Below, piece after piece: positions 35,017-45,545 of a stretch of DNA of 64,000 bases; the stretch's first letter is position 1; each line of letters starts with the position of its first letter. This DNA comes from Stenocarpella maydis. Its lineage: Eukaryota; Ascomycota; Sordariomycetes; Diaporthales; Diaporthaceae. Below the pieces are notes generated by a model. The model did no database searches, was not told the DNA's origin, and worked only from the letters and a program-made list of their open reading frames with translations. Where the stretch lies: NCBI GenBank assembly GCA_002270565.1, contig NQMI01000046.1, positions 188,503 through 252,502 on the forward strand, in the 5' to 3' direction. The translations under genes were made by a program, and so were the position numbers.

Positions 35017-36189
35017 CTACTGGAAGAAAGAATGGTGGTTGTCAAGCTTGGTTGTGTTCTCATCCATGACCTGCTGGGCGGCTTGTACAGGGTCATGATG
35101 CTCAAGGCCTGGGGCCGCATCTTGGTCTGCAGTCTCGGGCTTCTCATCAGGGTGTTCGTCGACGAATAAATCCTTGATGGCGCCGGCGCCGATGGCACGC
35201 TGATAAACATTGAAGCTTGTGGCAAAGTCGCGGTGCTTTCCGACACGGATCTTGTCCAAATAATTCAGGGCAAAGTTCTGGCAGTTGTTGTCCAGAAGGT
35301 TATAGGCTGGTCGCTTTTCCCTCATGTTGTAGATGACCATCTCGCCTGGTGAGCGCTGAGAGTCAACGGGTCAAGGCCAGACAAAGAAAGGGTTAGGTTG
35401 GGCTGGTACCCAGCAGTGATACTCACCAGCCTCAGTGAGCGCCTGATCGCTGAACCTTGTCTTGCCAACTTCGAAGGTGTGCCATTCGTCGCGGTTGAAT
35501 TTCTCGTTTATGTAGATGATGTCGAAGTGTTCGTCCATCCTGAAGAGTCGTGCTCAGTACGTACGGAGGAGTCCCCAGGAGGCTGGGAGAAGTGAATACG
35601 AAAAGGAGAGGCAAGGCAAGGGGCAGAGCATCGATAAAAATACCAACCATAGCTCGTGGACGTAATCACCCACAATACAGGCCCAGTGCTGGGTCGGATC
35701 AGGGCTCTTGTGGATTTCCTCAGTGATCAGCTTGCCCAGCCTGGTCTGCTCTGCGAACCATTTGCCCGCTGAACCTGCTACCGGGTGCCAGCCCAGCTCG
35801 ACAGTACGGGGCTCCTGGCTGATGTTTAAATTGCCAGGCGGGACAACGCTTGGTCGCTTGCCGAGTCCCAGCTCATGCTGCAGGGTGAGCTTAGCTTTGA
35901 GCACGTTGTCCTTTCTGAGTTTGATCAGCCGTGGTGGCACCTTTTTTTGTTCCTCTTCTTTTCCAATAGGGTCCGCCAAATGTGAAGTGTGTATTGTACG
36001 TGTGCTGAGCGAGGAGGTGACGTAGTCCGAGTGGTGGGGTTGATGTAGGGTGTAGGGGGGTGGGGAACAAGATGGGGGTCCACGATGCTGTGTTTGTTTG
36101 CCATCTTACAAGAAGTTTCCGAGCAGGGCACCGGCGGTGGGGGACTCGGGGCCTTCCTCCCCCGCCTCTGGCTCGCCCAGGTCGAACAT
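35017..36189 (-). CDS. LRAT/NlpC-like (permuted papain fold) domain protein, function unknown
   Basis: Exons: 36189-36110, 36004-35648, 35539-35427 and 35345-35017; introns of 105, 108 and 81 nt (GTAAGA...CAG, GTTGGT...CAG, GTGAGT...CAG). The product is about 291 residues and begins MFDLGEPEAGEEGPES. The middle has HWACIVGDYVHEL and, about 85 residues later, LDNNCQNFALNYLDKI. A His in an HWxxxVGD...VHxL strand followed by an NCxxF helix is the pattern of LRAT-type and related NlpC/P60 proteins, whose His and Cys form a thiol active site (acyltransferase or hydrolase). I infer that fold but cannot say what it acts on. The C-terminal tail is acidic with no membrane segment. The first exon is least certain. 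It is divergent from the CinA-like gene, sharing about 580 nt. Confidence 0.6.
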
Positions 36190-36769
36190 GTTGGCTTTGA
36201 TTGTTGAGCGCGAGAGACGAAAGTGCATGTGCAATAATAAGTAAAGTGGCCCAGACGGAGGAACGTCACGACGGACAGTGTTCTCAAAGGTGTCATGCGG
36301 AGCGCCTTGGACCTTGGAAGTGGGCCTGAGGCCTTTCAAGTCTGGGCCACTTTAGGCTAGTTTAGCTAGTCCCTATCGGGACATGATGCTTTGCAACCAC
36401 TGCAGCCAGCCAGATGCCTGGTTTATGTAATCAGCACATTCCGGGTGACCCTTCCAACAAGGACATGGACTCTGGTACTCTCGTATTGCATGGCGGAATC
36501 TCGAGTAAGATCCCATGGCGACAGGGCGATGGACAGACAATGGGACAAATGGCTCTTCTGCCTGGGACACAGCCGGTGACGTGAGGAAATGCGCCCAAAT
36601 CCTGACGCACAGTGCAGACAGACTTCCGTAGTGCCGTCTCGTAGTTATCTGTAATTCACATGGCTCCTCATAATAATTAATGGGCGCCCGCCGGCATCGA
36701 CATGGACCTGCACACCCGATTCTTCTCCCTCCACCCCCGCCTTTTCCGACTCCACACCAGACATCAGCC
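36190..36769. promoter_or_regulatory. Shared divergent promoter region (LRAT-like gene / CinA-like gene)
   Basis: 580 nt between two start codons on opposite strands. No specific factor site could be assigned. Confidence 0.4.
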
Positions 36770-37374
36770 ATGTCAGAATTCCCTCCCCCAGCCCTCCGAG
36801 AAGCTGCCTCCAGGGTGGCCAGTCTTCTGCGGGACCGCAACGAGACAATCTCTGTCGTCGAGACGGCCGCAGGAGGGCTCATCTCTGCCGCGCTACTCGC
36901 CACCCCTGGCGCTTCCAAGGTCTACCGAGGCGGTGTCACCCTGTACACCCTCGAGTCGCGCATCGCCTTTGGGGGCTGGGCCCAGGCCGACGTCGACAAC
37001 TATGCCGGTCCGAACCCGGACCTGGTTGCGGGCCTCGCCAGGCACGTCCGTCGCACGCTGGCCTCCACCTACGCCGTCGGTGAGAGCGGCAGCGCCGGCC
37101 CCACTGCTTCGCGGCAGAGCGCAAACGGGCAGCCGTGAGTTGTTCATCCTCCTGTTGCCCGTGAGGCCTGTGCCGTGCGCACACTAACTCGCGGCTGCCG
37201 TGTAGCGGCTATGTTGCCCTCGCCGCGGTCAGCGACACCGAGACCCTGGCCAAGGACTTGAACACGGGCCTAGCAGGCGAAAGGCCAGCCAATATGGTGG
37301 CTTTCGCACTCGAGGCACTCAGGCTCGTCGAGGAGCTGATCAACAGCAGCCCTTCGCAGACCGGCAAGATCTGA
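36770..37374 (+). CDS. CinA C-terminal domain protein (NMN deamidase-like)
   Basis: The protein is about 177 residues and corresponds to the C-terminal domain of bacterial CinA, which in bacteria deamidates nicotinamide mononucleotide; the fungal role is not established. Exons: 36770-37134 and 37206-37374, with a 71-nt intron (GTGAGT...TAG) whose join gives GQPGYVALAAVSD. Family features seen are SVVETAAGGLISAALLATPGASKVYRGGVTLYT (the conserved E-x-x-x-GG-x-x-A core and GASK-xxxGG-xxY strand), a variable loop with GESGSAGP, and GYVALAAV. The first ATG after the stop, at 36770, gives the family's usual start. The bacterial N-terminal COG1058 domain is absent. Confidence 0.8.
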
Positions 37375-38319
37375 ACAGACCCGTGCCCGGCGGACCACCC
37401 CCGCTGCGCTTCAGCTTGCAGACTGTCTCCCATGTTCGACCTGTTGACACGTGGGAGAAACCGCTCAAACCGCGCAGACCAAGACTACGGAAGCCGAGTT
37501 CCACTCAGTGCATTGCAAGGTTGACTTGGTTTCTCGGCTCTGTTCTGCACCTGTCACCGCACCGGGCCGTGGCCAACATTCACTTAGTAAGTAGCGCTGG
37601 ATGAGCTATATCGCTGTGCGGACTAGATTAGTTGTTGTCGTCAGAGTCTACAAACAGTCTGAAGTGACGATGATAGTTGGCTCACACCCTGTGCTGCGAA
37701 ATGTCGTATGCGTGACAGTCTCGCTGCGACCTGATCAAAACGAACTATGCCATCCCGTACGGTATAGGAATACCAGTGAGAGGAAGCTTGTACCAGCGAA
37801 TTGATATTCGGACCTGTAAAGGATACTGAATCTCTTAGACCAGTTAGGGTAAACGTTCTAAGTTGTGGTCAACTGATTTGCAAAGTCAGCACTGGCAAAG
37901 CTGCATGCCACGAGGTTGCCAGCCTTGACCCAGCTTCATCAGCCCGGCAATACATTTTGTCTGCCGACTTCAAGTTGTTTATTTAGGCATGTTTCTCATC
38001 GCTCACACTCTATGCATGCGATGTGGTCTGATGAAAAGACTTCCATTTATTCGCGGGCTGTTTGTTGCTCTTCCCTGCAAATCGTCTTCGCCATCATCAA
38101 GTTGAGCTGAAAAGAAACGGAAACTGACCGCAGACACACGTGATTGTGTTCTACCTCAATCAAAGTAAAATACGTCTTGTTAGAAGGGAGGGGGATGTGA
38201 CGGAAATCCAACAGGGACAGTGAGAACCCGCCGGAATTGTCGCGTGGAGGTCCTTGTGTATATAAAGTTAACATCGACCATTAATTCAATCAGTACCCTC
38301 GGGGAGGAAACCTTAGAGC
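37375..38319. other. Intergenic region, nothing recognised
   Basis: 3' flank of the CinA-like gene. Short ORFs here look random. Confidence 0.4.
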
Positions 38320-38890
38320 TAAGTCAGTAGTTCTATTATCATAGCTACGGAACAAATGTAATAAGGAAGTTGCTCCTAAGAAGTAAAAGGAGAAAAGAGT
38401 AATAATAAGATAAAACTTTCTTAATTCCTATATATGTTTTCAAGCATTCCCCTTCTAAGACAGGCAATACATCAAACAGCATATGGGTCTAAGTTGACTA
38501 TAGAATATATTAGTTTTCATCAAGAGTCGCCTAATCTAAAAGCAGGCCATTACTAAAGGCCATAGTAACTAGAGGGCTAATTGTAGGCAGCAGGGTCCGC
38601 TGGTCGCCTTATCGATAAGGGCCCTATAGCCTAGCAACTATGCAGCCCCTAGGCCCTAATACTCCCCTCCTTTATTATTATTATTTTATTATTATAAAAT
38701 TAATAATTTTATCTTAAAGACTATATAATGTGTTTATAAAATAGTAACTCATTAATATAAGTATAAGAAAGTTTATTATTTTATATAGCAAATAGAGAAA
38801 GCTCTGCCTATTCTTATCCTTTTATTTTCCTCTAGGGTAATTTCCTTGCTACGCTTATTCATAACACTATAATGTCTAGGTATTATGGTA
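38320..38890. mobile_element. AT-rich island, probable RIP-degraded transposon relic
   Basis: A sharp fall in GC, with TAA/TTA-rich sequence including tattattattattttattatt near 38670, in otherwise GC-rich DNA. No coding remnant can be read, so the family is unknown. Confidence 0.4.
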
Positions 38891-40084
38891 ACGGCCGTTT
38901 CAGACTATACACACTGCGCCGACCAGGAGAGCTACCTGGCTCAGTTGCCTCGGGAGTTGAGTGGACTTCCCCAGATGTCATTAATCTCTGACAATAGAAC
39001 CAGACAGCTAAGTCTGAGTGTCTTATAAACTTTCCAAGCCCACGCGGCTGCACGTCGTACAAAACCCGTCGCCGGGTGGACCCGCGGGCACACGTTCAAT
39101 ACAAATACGGTTAACAAAGACACAGTACAACCATATGGTCACTACTGCCAAGTATCAGCTTTTACTATTAGCAATTCTAAACCCAATTTTGAGTTGCGAA
39201 GTTCCCAATTAATGTTTGGTATCCTGGAGGAGGGGTGTATAGTTGATACATCTAGTCAAGGGACTTGGCGAGTGGGCTGACACCGAGCCATGCTGAGACA
39301 CTACGTACGAGTTAGCGAACTCTGCCAAGGCTCAAATACCTATACCTAAGGACAACATCAGTAATTGCTGGAGTCTTGCTGCAGCCCACAATGTTGATCT
39401 CGATCTTCATGTTTCCCGGATAACACTGGTGACGGAGTTTCTCATATGAAGTACGGCACGTATTCTCCTGAAGTCGACTTCATGTATTTTGTACCACTCT
39501 GACCTTCTTTTTTAGTAGACGGCCTTTGCACAGCTCCACAAATATCCGGAGCAGGCGGGACAAATTTAGAACACAAGGGGTGACAGCCAGGCCCCGGGAA
39601 TATACATTAAACACAAAGCTGGGCGCCGAGACTCAAAATGACCAATATAGCAGCTCAGCCGCAACACAACCTTTGGTACAAGTGCTCAGCACAAGACGGG
39701 GGTTCGGGTGAAGCAAGCAACCACAAATGGCATCGACCATCCGCGACACGCCGAGACGCTCCTCCACTGCGCTTCCTGAGTCGCCTCATCAGGCATCCGT
39801 CCAGGCATGGCTCCAAGGAGGACCCCGCACGCGCGTCTGAACATTTGAAGTGCCTAATGGAGCCAGACCTGGCCAAGGATGGGATCCACATCAAATCTGA
39901 GGCTTGGGGACGCAGCGACTGAAGCCATAATGGCCTGCGCAACAATCCAAAGATAGACTTTGGTCAGGCATAAAGTACAAAGGGCAGCCGCCAACTCACT
40001 CCAACAATTGTATTAATTCTTTGAATCATCAAGTTTAGTCCACAGTCGCTCCAGCATCTCCAAAGATCTACCAGCCTCACTCTC
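38891..40084. other. Intergenic region upstream of the NLP gene
   Basis: No gene recognised. The last few hundred bases should be the promoter and 5' UTR of the NLP gene. Confidence 0.4.
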
Positions 40085-41096
40085 ATGACAATGGTCTCCT
40101 TCAAGATCTCTCATATCCTGGCTCTCGCCTCTGCTGTGGCCGCCGCTCCTACTGAGCTCGAGAACCGTGCAGTGGTTGCTCACGATGCTATCGATCCTAT
40201 CCCCCAGAGGATCCAGTCAGGGGGCCTCGGAAAAATAATTGAAATGTTCAACCCTCTCCTCCACATAGCCCACGGCTGCCAGCCCTGTGAGCAATATCCT
40301 TAGTGCTCTGTGTTGCCCTGGCAACCTTCTGAGAGTCCACCTAGCCCTTGCCGGTCGGCGTCCAAGGAATAATCGCTAACATTCAATAGACGCTGTCGTT
40401 GCCGACAATGGAGACAACGGTGGTGGACTCCAGGACAGCGGCAGCAGCACTGGTGGCTGCCGGGACCCGAACAAGGGCCAGACATGTAAGTACTATTCTT
40501 GTCCTGCTACAGCCCCCCGATCTTTCAGCCTCGGAATGTTCTAGAATCAGCCATCTTGGGACCCGTAGCAAGTGATTAACGTGTGCCAGATGCTCGCGCT
40601 GGTACGGTTGATGGTAAAACTGTGGTAATGTACTGCTGGTACATGCCCAAGGACCAGCCCCTCGACGGCAACACTGCCGGAGGCCATCGTCGTAAGTAGC
40701 CCGCAGCGCCGAGTCCGAATGCCTTGGGTCCGCGAGAAAACCAACGAGATGATTATAGACGAGTTCGAGAACATCGTGATCCAGATCGACGACGCCAACG
40801 CGGCGACCCCAAAGATCATCGCCGCCGCCGCCTCCAGCCACAGCGGCTACACCAAGGCTGGCGGAGGCGTGCCGCCCATGGAGGGCAACAGCCCCAAGGT
40901 CGAATACTTCACCACCTTCCCCACCAACCACGAGCTCCAGTTCACCGACACCGTGGGCAGGACGTACCCCATCTCCGACTGGGATGCGATGCCCCAGGCC
41001 GCCAGGACCACCCTCCAGGACGCCGACTTCGGAAAGGCCGACGTCCCCTTCAAGGATGGCAGCTTCGAGTCCAAGGTCCGCGCGGCTCTGGCCTGA
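40085..41096 (+). CDS. Secreted NPP1/NLP-family (Nep1-like) protein with variant heptapeptide
   Basis: NLPs are secreted by plant-associated microbes; the cytolytic ones damage dicot cell membranes, while others are non-toxic. Exons: 40085-40286, 40390-40485, 40590-40691 and 40759-41096; introns of 103, 104 and 67 nt (GTGAGC, GTAAGT, GTAAGT donors). The product is about 245 residues with a signal peptide ending near AVAAAP. Family blocks seen are HGCQPY, STGGC, VVMYCWYMPKD and a C-terminal FPTNHELQFTDTVG. The two Cys of type 1 NLPs are present, plus a third in MYCWY. The diagnostic heptapeptide, split by intron 3, reads GHRHEFE (about 131-137), whereas cytolytic NLPs carry GHRHDWE. The His pair and final Glu are kept. 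Whether it is cytolytic cannot be told from sequence. Confidence 0.85.
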
Positions 41097-43092
41097 GTCT
41101 GGGGTACCATTTGTTGCGCTCCCGTCCGCGGCTGGATGCGGCCGTGTAGCAAGATGCCAATTTCTATTCACACGCGCAGTCGCCCGTGGTTGACAGCGGT
41201 TTTTGCCTGTTCCCTATATCTTAGTTTTTTTGTCCTTCCGATTTAACGTATTAAAGCATCAATTGGTACCTCAGGGGCTGCTACTGTATGGATCGTCATG
41301 TGCCTCTCGTGCCTGGTGAAAATCACACCCGTCCGTGTCCTTTCACATATGACCTGTCAAGTTGCAAATCTAGCGGTCCAGAGGCTTCGAAAATTCTTTC
41401 AGGTAGAGCGTCGATCTGGGATTTTCTGCGCTGCCATCTATTTCCAAATGCTTACCCTACATGGCCCGCTGCCGCTGCCGATGGTGAGAGCCTAGAGTGT
41501 GACCTTCTGAATGGCTGGCAGAGCCAGGACGAAGACGTCTCTTTAGGCTACCACATGCGTATACAAGCTGGCTTATTTGGCGTTACCAAAAAGTGAATGA
41601 CGACTCAGCCAGCCGCAGAGATTCCGCAGCATTCCAGAGACCACAGGCGTGGCGACATCGGCAATACTATCTCTGAAACCAAAGCTCCTCCTTGTGAGTG
41701 GAGTCTTGGAGACATCGGCGCGCTCAACTCCAGCTGAGCGTTCCTACCTCGGCTGTAACACTTTCTCCTTGCCCTTTTATACTTGTTCAAGGTGAATTCA
41801 TATAAAAGAAACCACACGATGGGAGGTGTTCCATCCGAGCTCGGTGATCCCCCGAGGCCACGGGAGGTTATTGGATTGGTGCGGGATTCTCACCGACCGG
41901 AACAATGCCGACGCAACTCGCCTTGGAAGAACTGCTCACGAGGTCTAGTCAGTAAGGAGTCCCAAAACCTTTTCTCCTGGGAGTTCACCAGTGACTGGTT
42001 CATTCTATCACCCCATGTACACAGCAAAATCATGTCGGCCATCAGCAAACCAAGTGCATGGCCTCAACTCACGTACCCTTTCGCGAAGAACAGTGAGCTG
42101 AACCCTTGCAGAAATACAAGCCTATTGTGCCCCATGGTAGGGCATGTTCCAATTTACACAGGGCTAACGTGCCGCGCACGCCTTTCGCGAGATGGACCCA
42201 GGTCTACGAGGCCCGCCAGGCCGGTGAGAAGGCCGGGACGGACCTCCCCGGCCATCGACTCTTGTCCCGGAGCTGCCGGGGCTGTGTCCAGACGCCAATG
42301 CGGTGCTCGTCGCCACGCGCGACCGGGACCGGAGGTGGGAGGGCTTGGGCAAGGTGCGGTTCCTCTCCGTGCTGACGGCGCCGATGCCGGGCCTGCGGTG
42401 TTTCCCGGGGACCGTACCGTACTGGCACAGGGGGTGCGACCAGGCTAGTGGGGCGGGAGAATGGCCCCGGGGTGCCTCTTGTACCAGGCGAGTCCGATTG
42501 GAACCTGGCAGTGGGTGTGTACGCGACCACTTGTGGGAGACTGATTGGGCTTGGCTGACGGTGGGCTTGCACCTGTCGTTAGAGCTTGTAGAGCTGCACA
42601 ATCATAGGGTCAGGCCAGTCGTTCCCCCTGACCTGTTGCTGGTGGTGAGCTTAGAGGAAGGTTGGGCGCGCCCCTTGCGAGGTTTGTGGGCAGGAAGATA
42701 CCCAAGAAGCCGTTCCCACGTGTCGATGATGCCGAGGCCGCTGAGTCGGTCGCCAATGATATCATCGTGAAGTGCAAATGTTGGCTTGGGCAGGATTGTT
42801 TGTGTCAGGGGGGTGTAAGTATATATGAGGCAAGATGCTTGTTTAGGCAGTAGCCAAGCAAGATGGAGAGAACAACGGACGATCCCATCACGCGGTCCAG
42901 GAATCTGCATGGCGTCTTCTCAATAGATTTAGAGACGGCCCTTCGATTGGGTATCATCACCAGAGGTGTATCACAAGGTTTCGTCTTTGATGCCCGAGCC
43001 TCTGCTCAGCTGTCCACATCTACCTTCCGATCCAAGAGACAAGTAATGGAGATCGCTTGCATCAACGACTCAATTCGTCCGCCGAGGTCGCC
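41097..43092. other. Intergenic region with a possible degraded gene (about 42.0-42.86 kb, plus strand)
   Basis: Between the NLP gene and RRP43. Around 42.0-42.86 kb, plus-strand frames give protein-like pieces, for example LPGLCPDANAVLVATRDRD (about 42.28-42.34 kb), GKVRFLSVLTAPMPGLRCF (about 42.35-42.40 kb) and FVGRKIPKKPFPRVDDAEAA (about 42.68-42.74 kb). They lie in different frames with stops between and I could not join them with credible introns. It may be a decayed gene or chance ORFs in GC-rich DNA. Confidence 0.25.
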
Positions 43093-44151
43093 TCAGGCTA
43101 GCGCCTGCTGGATCTCCTCCCACCTGCTCTCCGCCATCGCAGCAATCTCCCGTATTTCCTTTGGGCCAAGTACCCGGCCGCCACTCTTTGATATCGCTCG
43201 TATTCTCGCCTCACCGGTTGTGCGATCTACCACAACAGTGACGCTCTCGTCACACAGGCTCTCCTCTAGCCGGTCCGGGTCGACCAGTACAAAAGACTTG
43301 GCCTGACCGGCAACCTCCGCCTCCCTCTCGTTGAGCACAACAGCTGTACACGCAATTGGCAAGCCGCGGACGCTGAGGGGCTTGTTCTCGGTCGGCGAGC
43401 ACAGCACCATCTCCCTGTCTGGGTCCCACCGCGCCCGCGGCAGCTTTGTGTCCCTCAGCGCCGCCAGGATGGCTACCCAGGCAGCATCGAACGGGTTCCC
43501 GTCAAACGAGACGAACAGGACGTCAATGTACAGCGTCCAGTAGGCCTTGATCTCGGGCTCCTGCTGCCCTGCAGCCTCGTCGTCGGCCCCTGCCATGTCC
43601 TCATCCTCGGCGGCGTGTAGGCTCGGCGGCGTGTACCACACCCTCAGGTCCTCGGCGTCCAGCAGCCCCGCGCCGTGCAGCAGCGAGTACACGCGCGTGC
43701 TCAGGGTCTGCGCCAGGGTCGTGGGCGGCACGCCGGGGAGGAACTGGGGCGCGCAGCCCGTGGCCAGCTCGATGTTGGGCACGAGCAGGTCGTAGTCGCG
43801 CAGCTCCCGCGCGCCCTCCTCCCTCAGGTCGGCGTCCCTGTCCTCTGCCGCCTCCAGCTCCGCCCTGCTCCTGGGCCTCCGCCACTGGGGGATGCTCTTG
43901 GACGGCAGCAGCTCCCCTCGCACCCCGCAGATGACGCTTGTGTCGCCGATCCTCACCATGGCGCTCCCGTGGGCGTGAGAGAGTGACGAGGAGTTGACGT
44001 TGAGCGGACGGGCTTGGTGCGGCAGGCGCCCGTTTGTCCGCGTCGGCTTGGCTGTGGTGGCATGGCTGGGCGGTTGGAGATTTGCGAGGAGGAATGGGTG
44101 AGGCGAGAGCTTGGCGAATGTTTGCGGCGTGAAGGTGGTCGAGGAGGTCAT
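43093..44151 (-). CDS. RRP43: Exosome complex RNase PH-like subunit Rrp43
   Basis: Rrp43 is one of six RNase PH-fold subunits forming the ring of the eukaryotic RNA exosome, which processes and degrades RNA in nucleus and cytoplasm; in eukaryotes this ring is catalytically inert. The gene is a single exon of 352 residues. Seen: the N-terminal block TFAKLSPHPFLLANL typical of Rrp43 orthologs, the RNase PH strand SAMVRIGDTSVICGVRGELL, LLVPNIELATGC, DGNPFDAAWVAILAAL and the C-terminal LVDPDRLEESLCDESVTVVV. An inserted acidic loop (EDEDMAGADDEA, near residue 190) is not general in the family. Start is the first ATG of the frame. The gene is divergent from the small charged-protein gene. Confidence 0.85.
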   Translation of the reverse strand: MTSSTTFTPQTFAKLSPHPFLLANLQPPSHATTAKPTRTNGRLPHQARPLNVNSSSLSHAHGSAMVRIGDTSVICGVRGELLPSKSIPQWRRPRSRAELEAAEDRDADLREEGARELRDYDLLVPNIELATGCAPQFLPGVPPTTLAQTLSTRVYSLLHGAGLLDAEDLRVWYTPPSLHAAEDEDMAGADDEAAGQQEPEIKAYWTLYIDVLFVSFDGNPFDAAWVAILAALRDTKLPRARWDPDREMVLCSPTENKPLSVRGLPIACTAVVLNEREAEVAGQAKSFVLVDPDRLEESLCDESVTVVVDRTTGEARIRAISKSGGRVLGPKEIREIAAMAESRWEEIQQALA

Positions 44152-45046
44152 GGTGAGTCTGGGTTGGATCGAGGGCCCGGGTGGACCTCCGAATCAAGGC
44201 TGGTATGGAGTGCGGTGGTGTGTTGACGGTGATGTGTTTGGCTGTTGGCAAGGCGAGGCACCATCGCCCAACACGCGAGGCAGAGTGCGGTGTGGTTGCA
44301 GCTCCAGCTCCAGGCAGCTCGCAGGGACGAATTTTCCTTGTCAGCCTTAGCCTTTAGCGGGGGCGGCCGAGCGACAGGCTGGCAAATGATGCAGTAGCGG
44401 GTATGCAAGGCCTGAACCCCCCCCGCCTGTCAGGGCTCCCTGGTGCAGCAGCTCAAGTGACGTCTGCCGGGGCAGAGCCTCATTCAGATGCCATGTTTGA
44501 CCTGTCTTTGCTGCCGGCGCTGATAAACAGTAGCCGCCAGCAGATGCACATTTGGCGAATGCCTCGCCGCCTAGGCAGTTGATGCCACGACCCACAGAGG
44601 TCGACAGACCTTTTGGGAGAAAACTACCAGGCAGCAAGACGATCGCAGTGCCTAACCCCGCGCATGTCGCTTACAGACGGCCACCGTACCGCCGGCCTCG
44701 TAGGTAGACATGACGTAGAGCTCCAGTCTTTTATATTCGGTCCTGCAGCCCGGCCCTCGGCCAGCCGTGACATACTACCCAGGTAGGTATAGATAATCAT
44801 GACGGAGGGCAGGCTGCTTGTCAGAATTCACACAACGATATGACGTAGATAGCCGCATGTGGGATGGGCGGACAGCTATATCAATGTGCAACGCTGGTGA
44901 GAGAACCGCAGGCTTGCTCTCCTCCCCATCATCTACCAAACTCCCTGAATCATCGAAAGGTTTCCTGCCAGAAGCGACCAGGAACAGCTATCCGGCCACT
45001 TCCAAATCGTCTAGGTCACTTTCTTCTTCATTCATCCACCATCACA
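44152..45046. other. Divergent intergenic region (RRP43 / small charged protein)
   Basis: 895 nt between two divergent starts. One CCAGGTAGGTA word at about 44780. No gene recognised. Confidence 0.4.
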
Positions 45047-45545
45047 ATGATTAAGAGATCATCTGTGGGCCCCATCAGCGTCGCCGGCCCCGGTGATCAG
45101 GTCAACTTCAAGAAGCCAGAGCCCGAGCACGGCGAGCGCTACGAGGAGGGCCAGGTTAACTCTCACGACACCGACGACTCCAGTGAGACTCATTTCCCGG
45201 CCCCAGCTTGGCCTTGCCTGCCTGGCGAATGCTAACCAAGGGTTTCCAGAGGACCAACGATCCATCGCCAACCGCCTAGCCGCTGAGGAGAAGAAGAAGG
45301 ACGAGCCCGAGGACGACAAGGAGACCGCACTCTCCAAGAAAGACCCCACCCTTCCCGTATGTGTCGTGCAAGCCAGAAACATGACCCCGCGTGTCCAAGA
45401 AACATGGCTGACAAGGACGTGACAGGCCAAGCTCCACGGCAACGAGCCCTCCAAGGGCGCCAAGATCGATGCAGAGCTGCAGGCCGAGGAGGAGGAGACC
45501 ATCCGGAAGAAGAAGACCGACAGTATGCCCGGCAAGAAGTTCTGA
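45047..45545 (+). CDS. Small, highly charged hypothetical protein
   Basis: Three exons: 45047-45182, 45250-45356 and 45426-45545, with introns of 67 nt (GTGAGA...CAG) and 69 nt (GTATGT...CAG). Both joins keep frame, and the product is 120 residues. It is rich in Lys, Glu and Asp with no Cys, no signal peptide and no membrane segment (for example EEKKKDEPEDDKE and DAELQAEEEETIRKKK), so it is probably disordered or helical. It ends MPGKKF. I do not recognise a named family. Three properly spliced short exons make it more likely real than a chance ORF. Function unknown. Confidence 0.65.
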
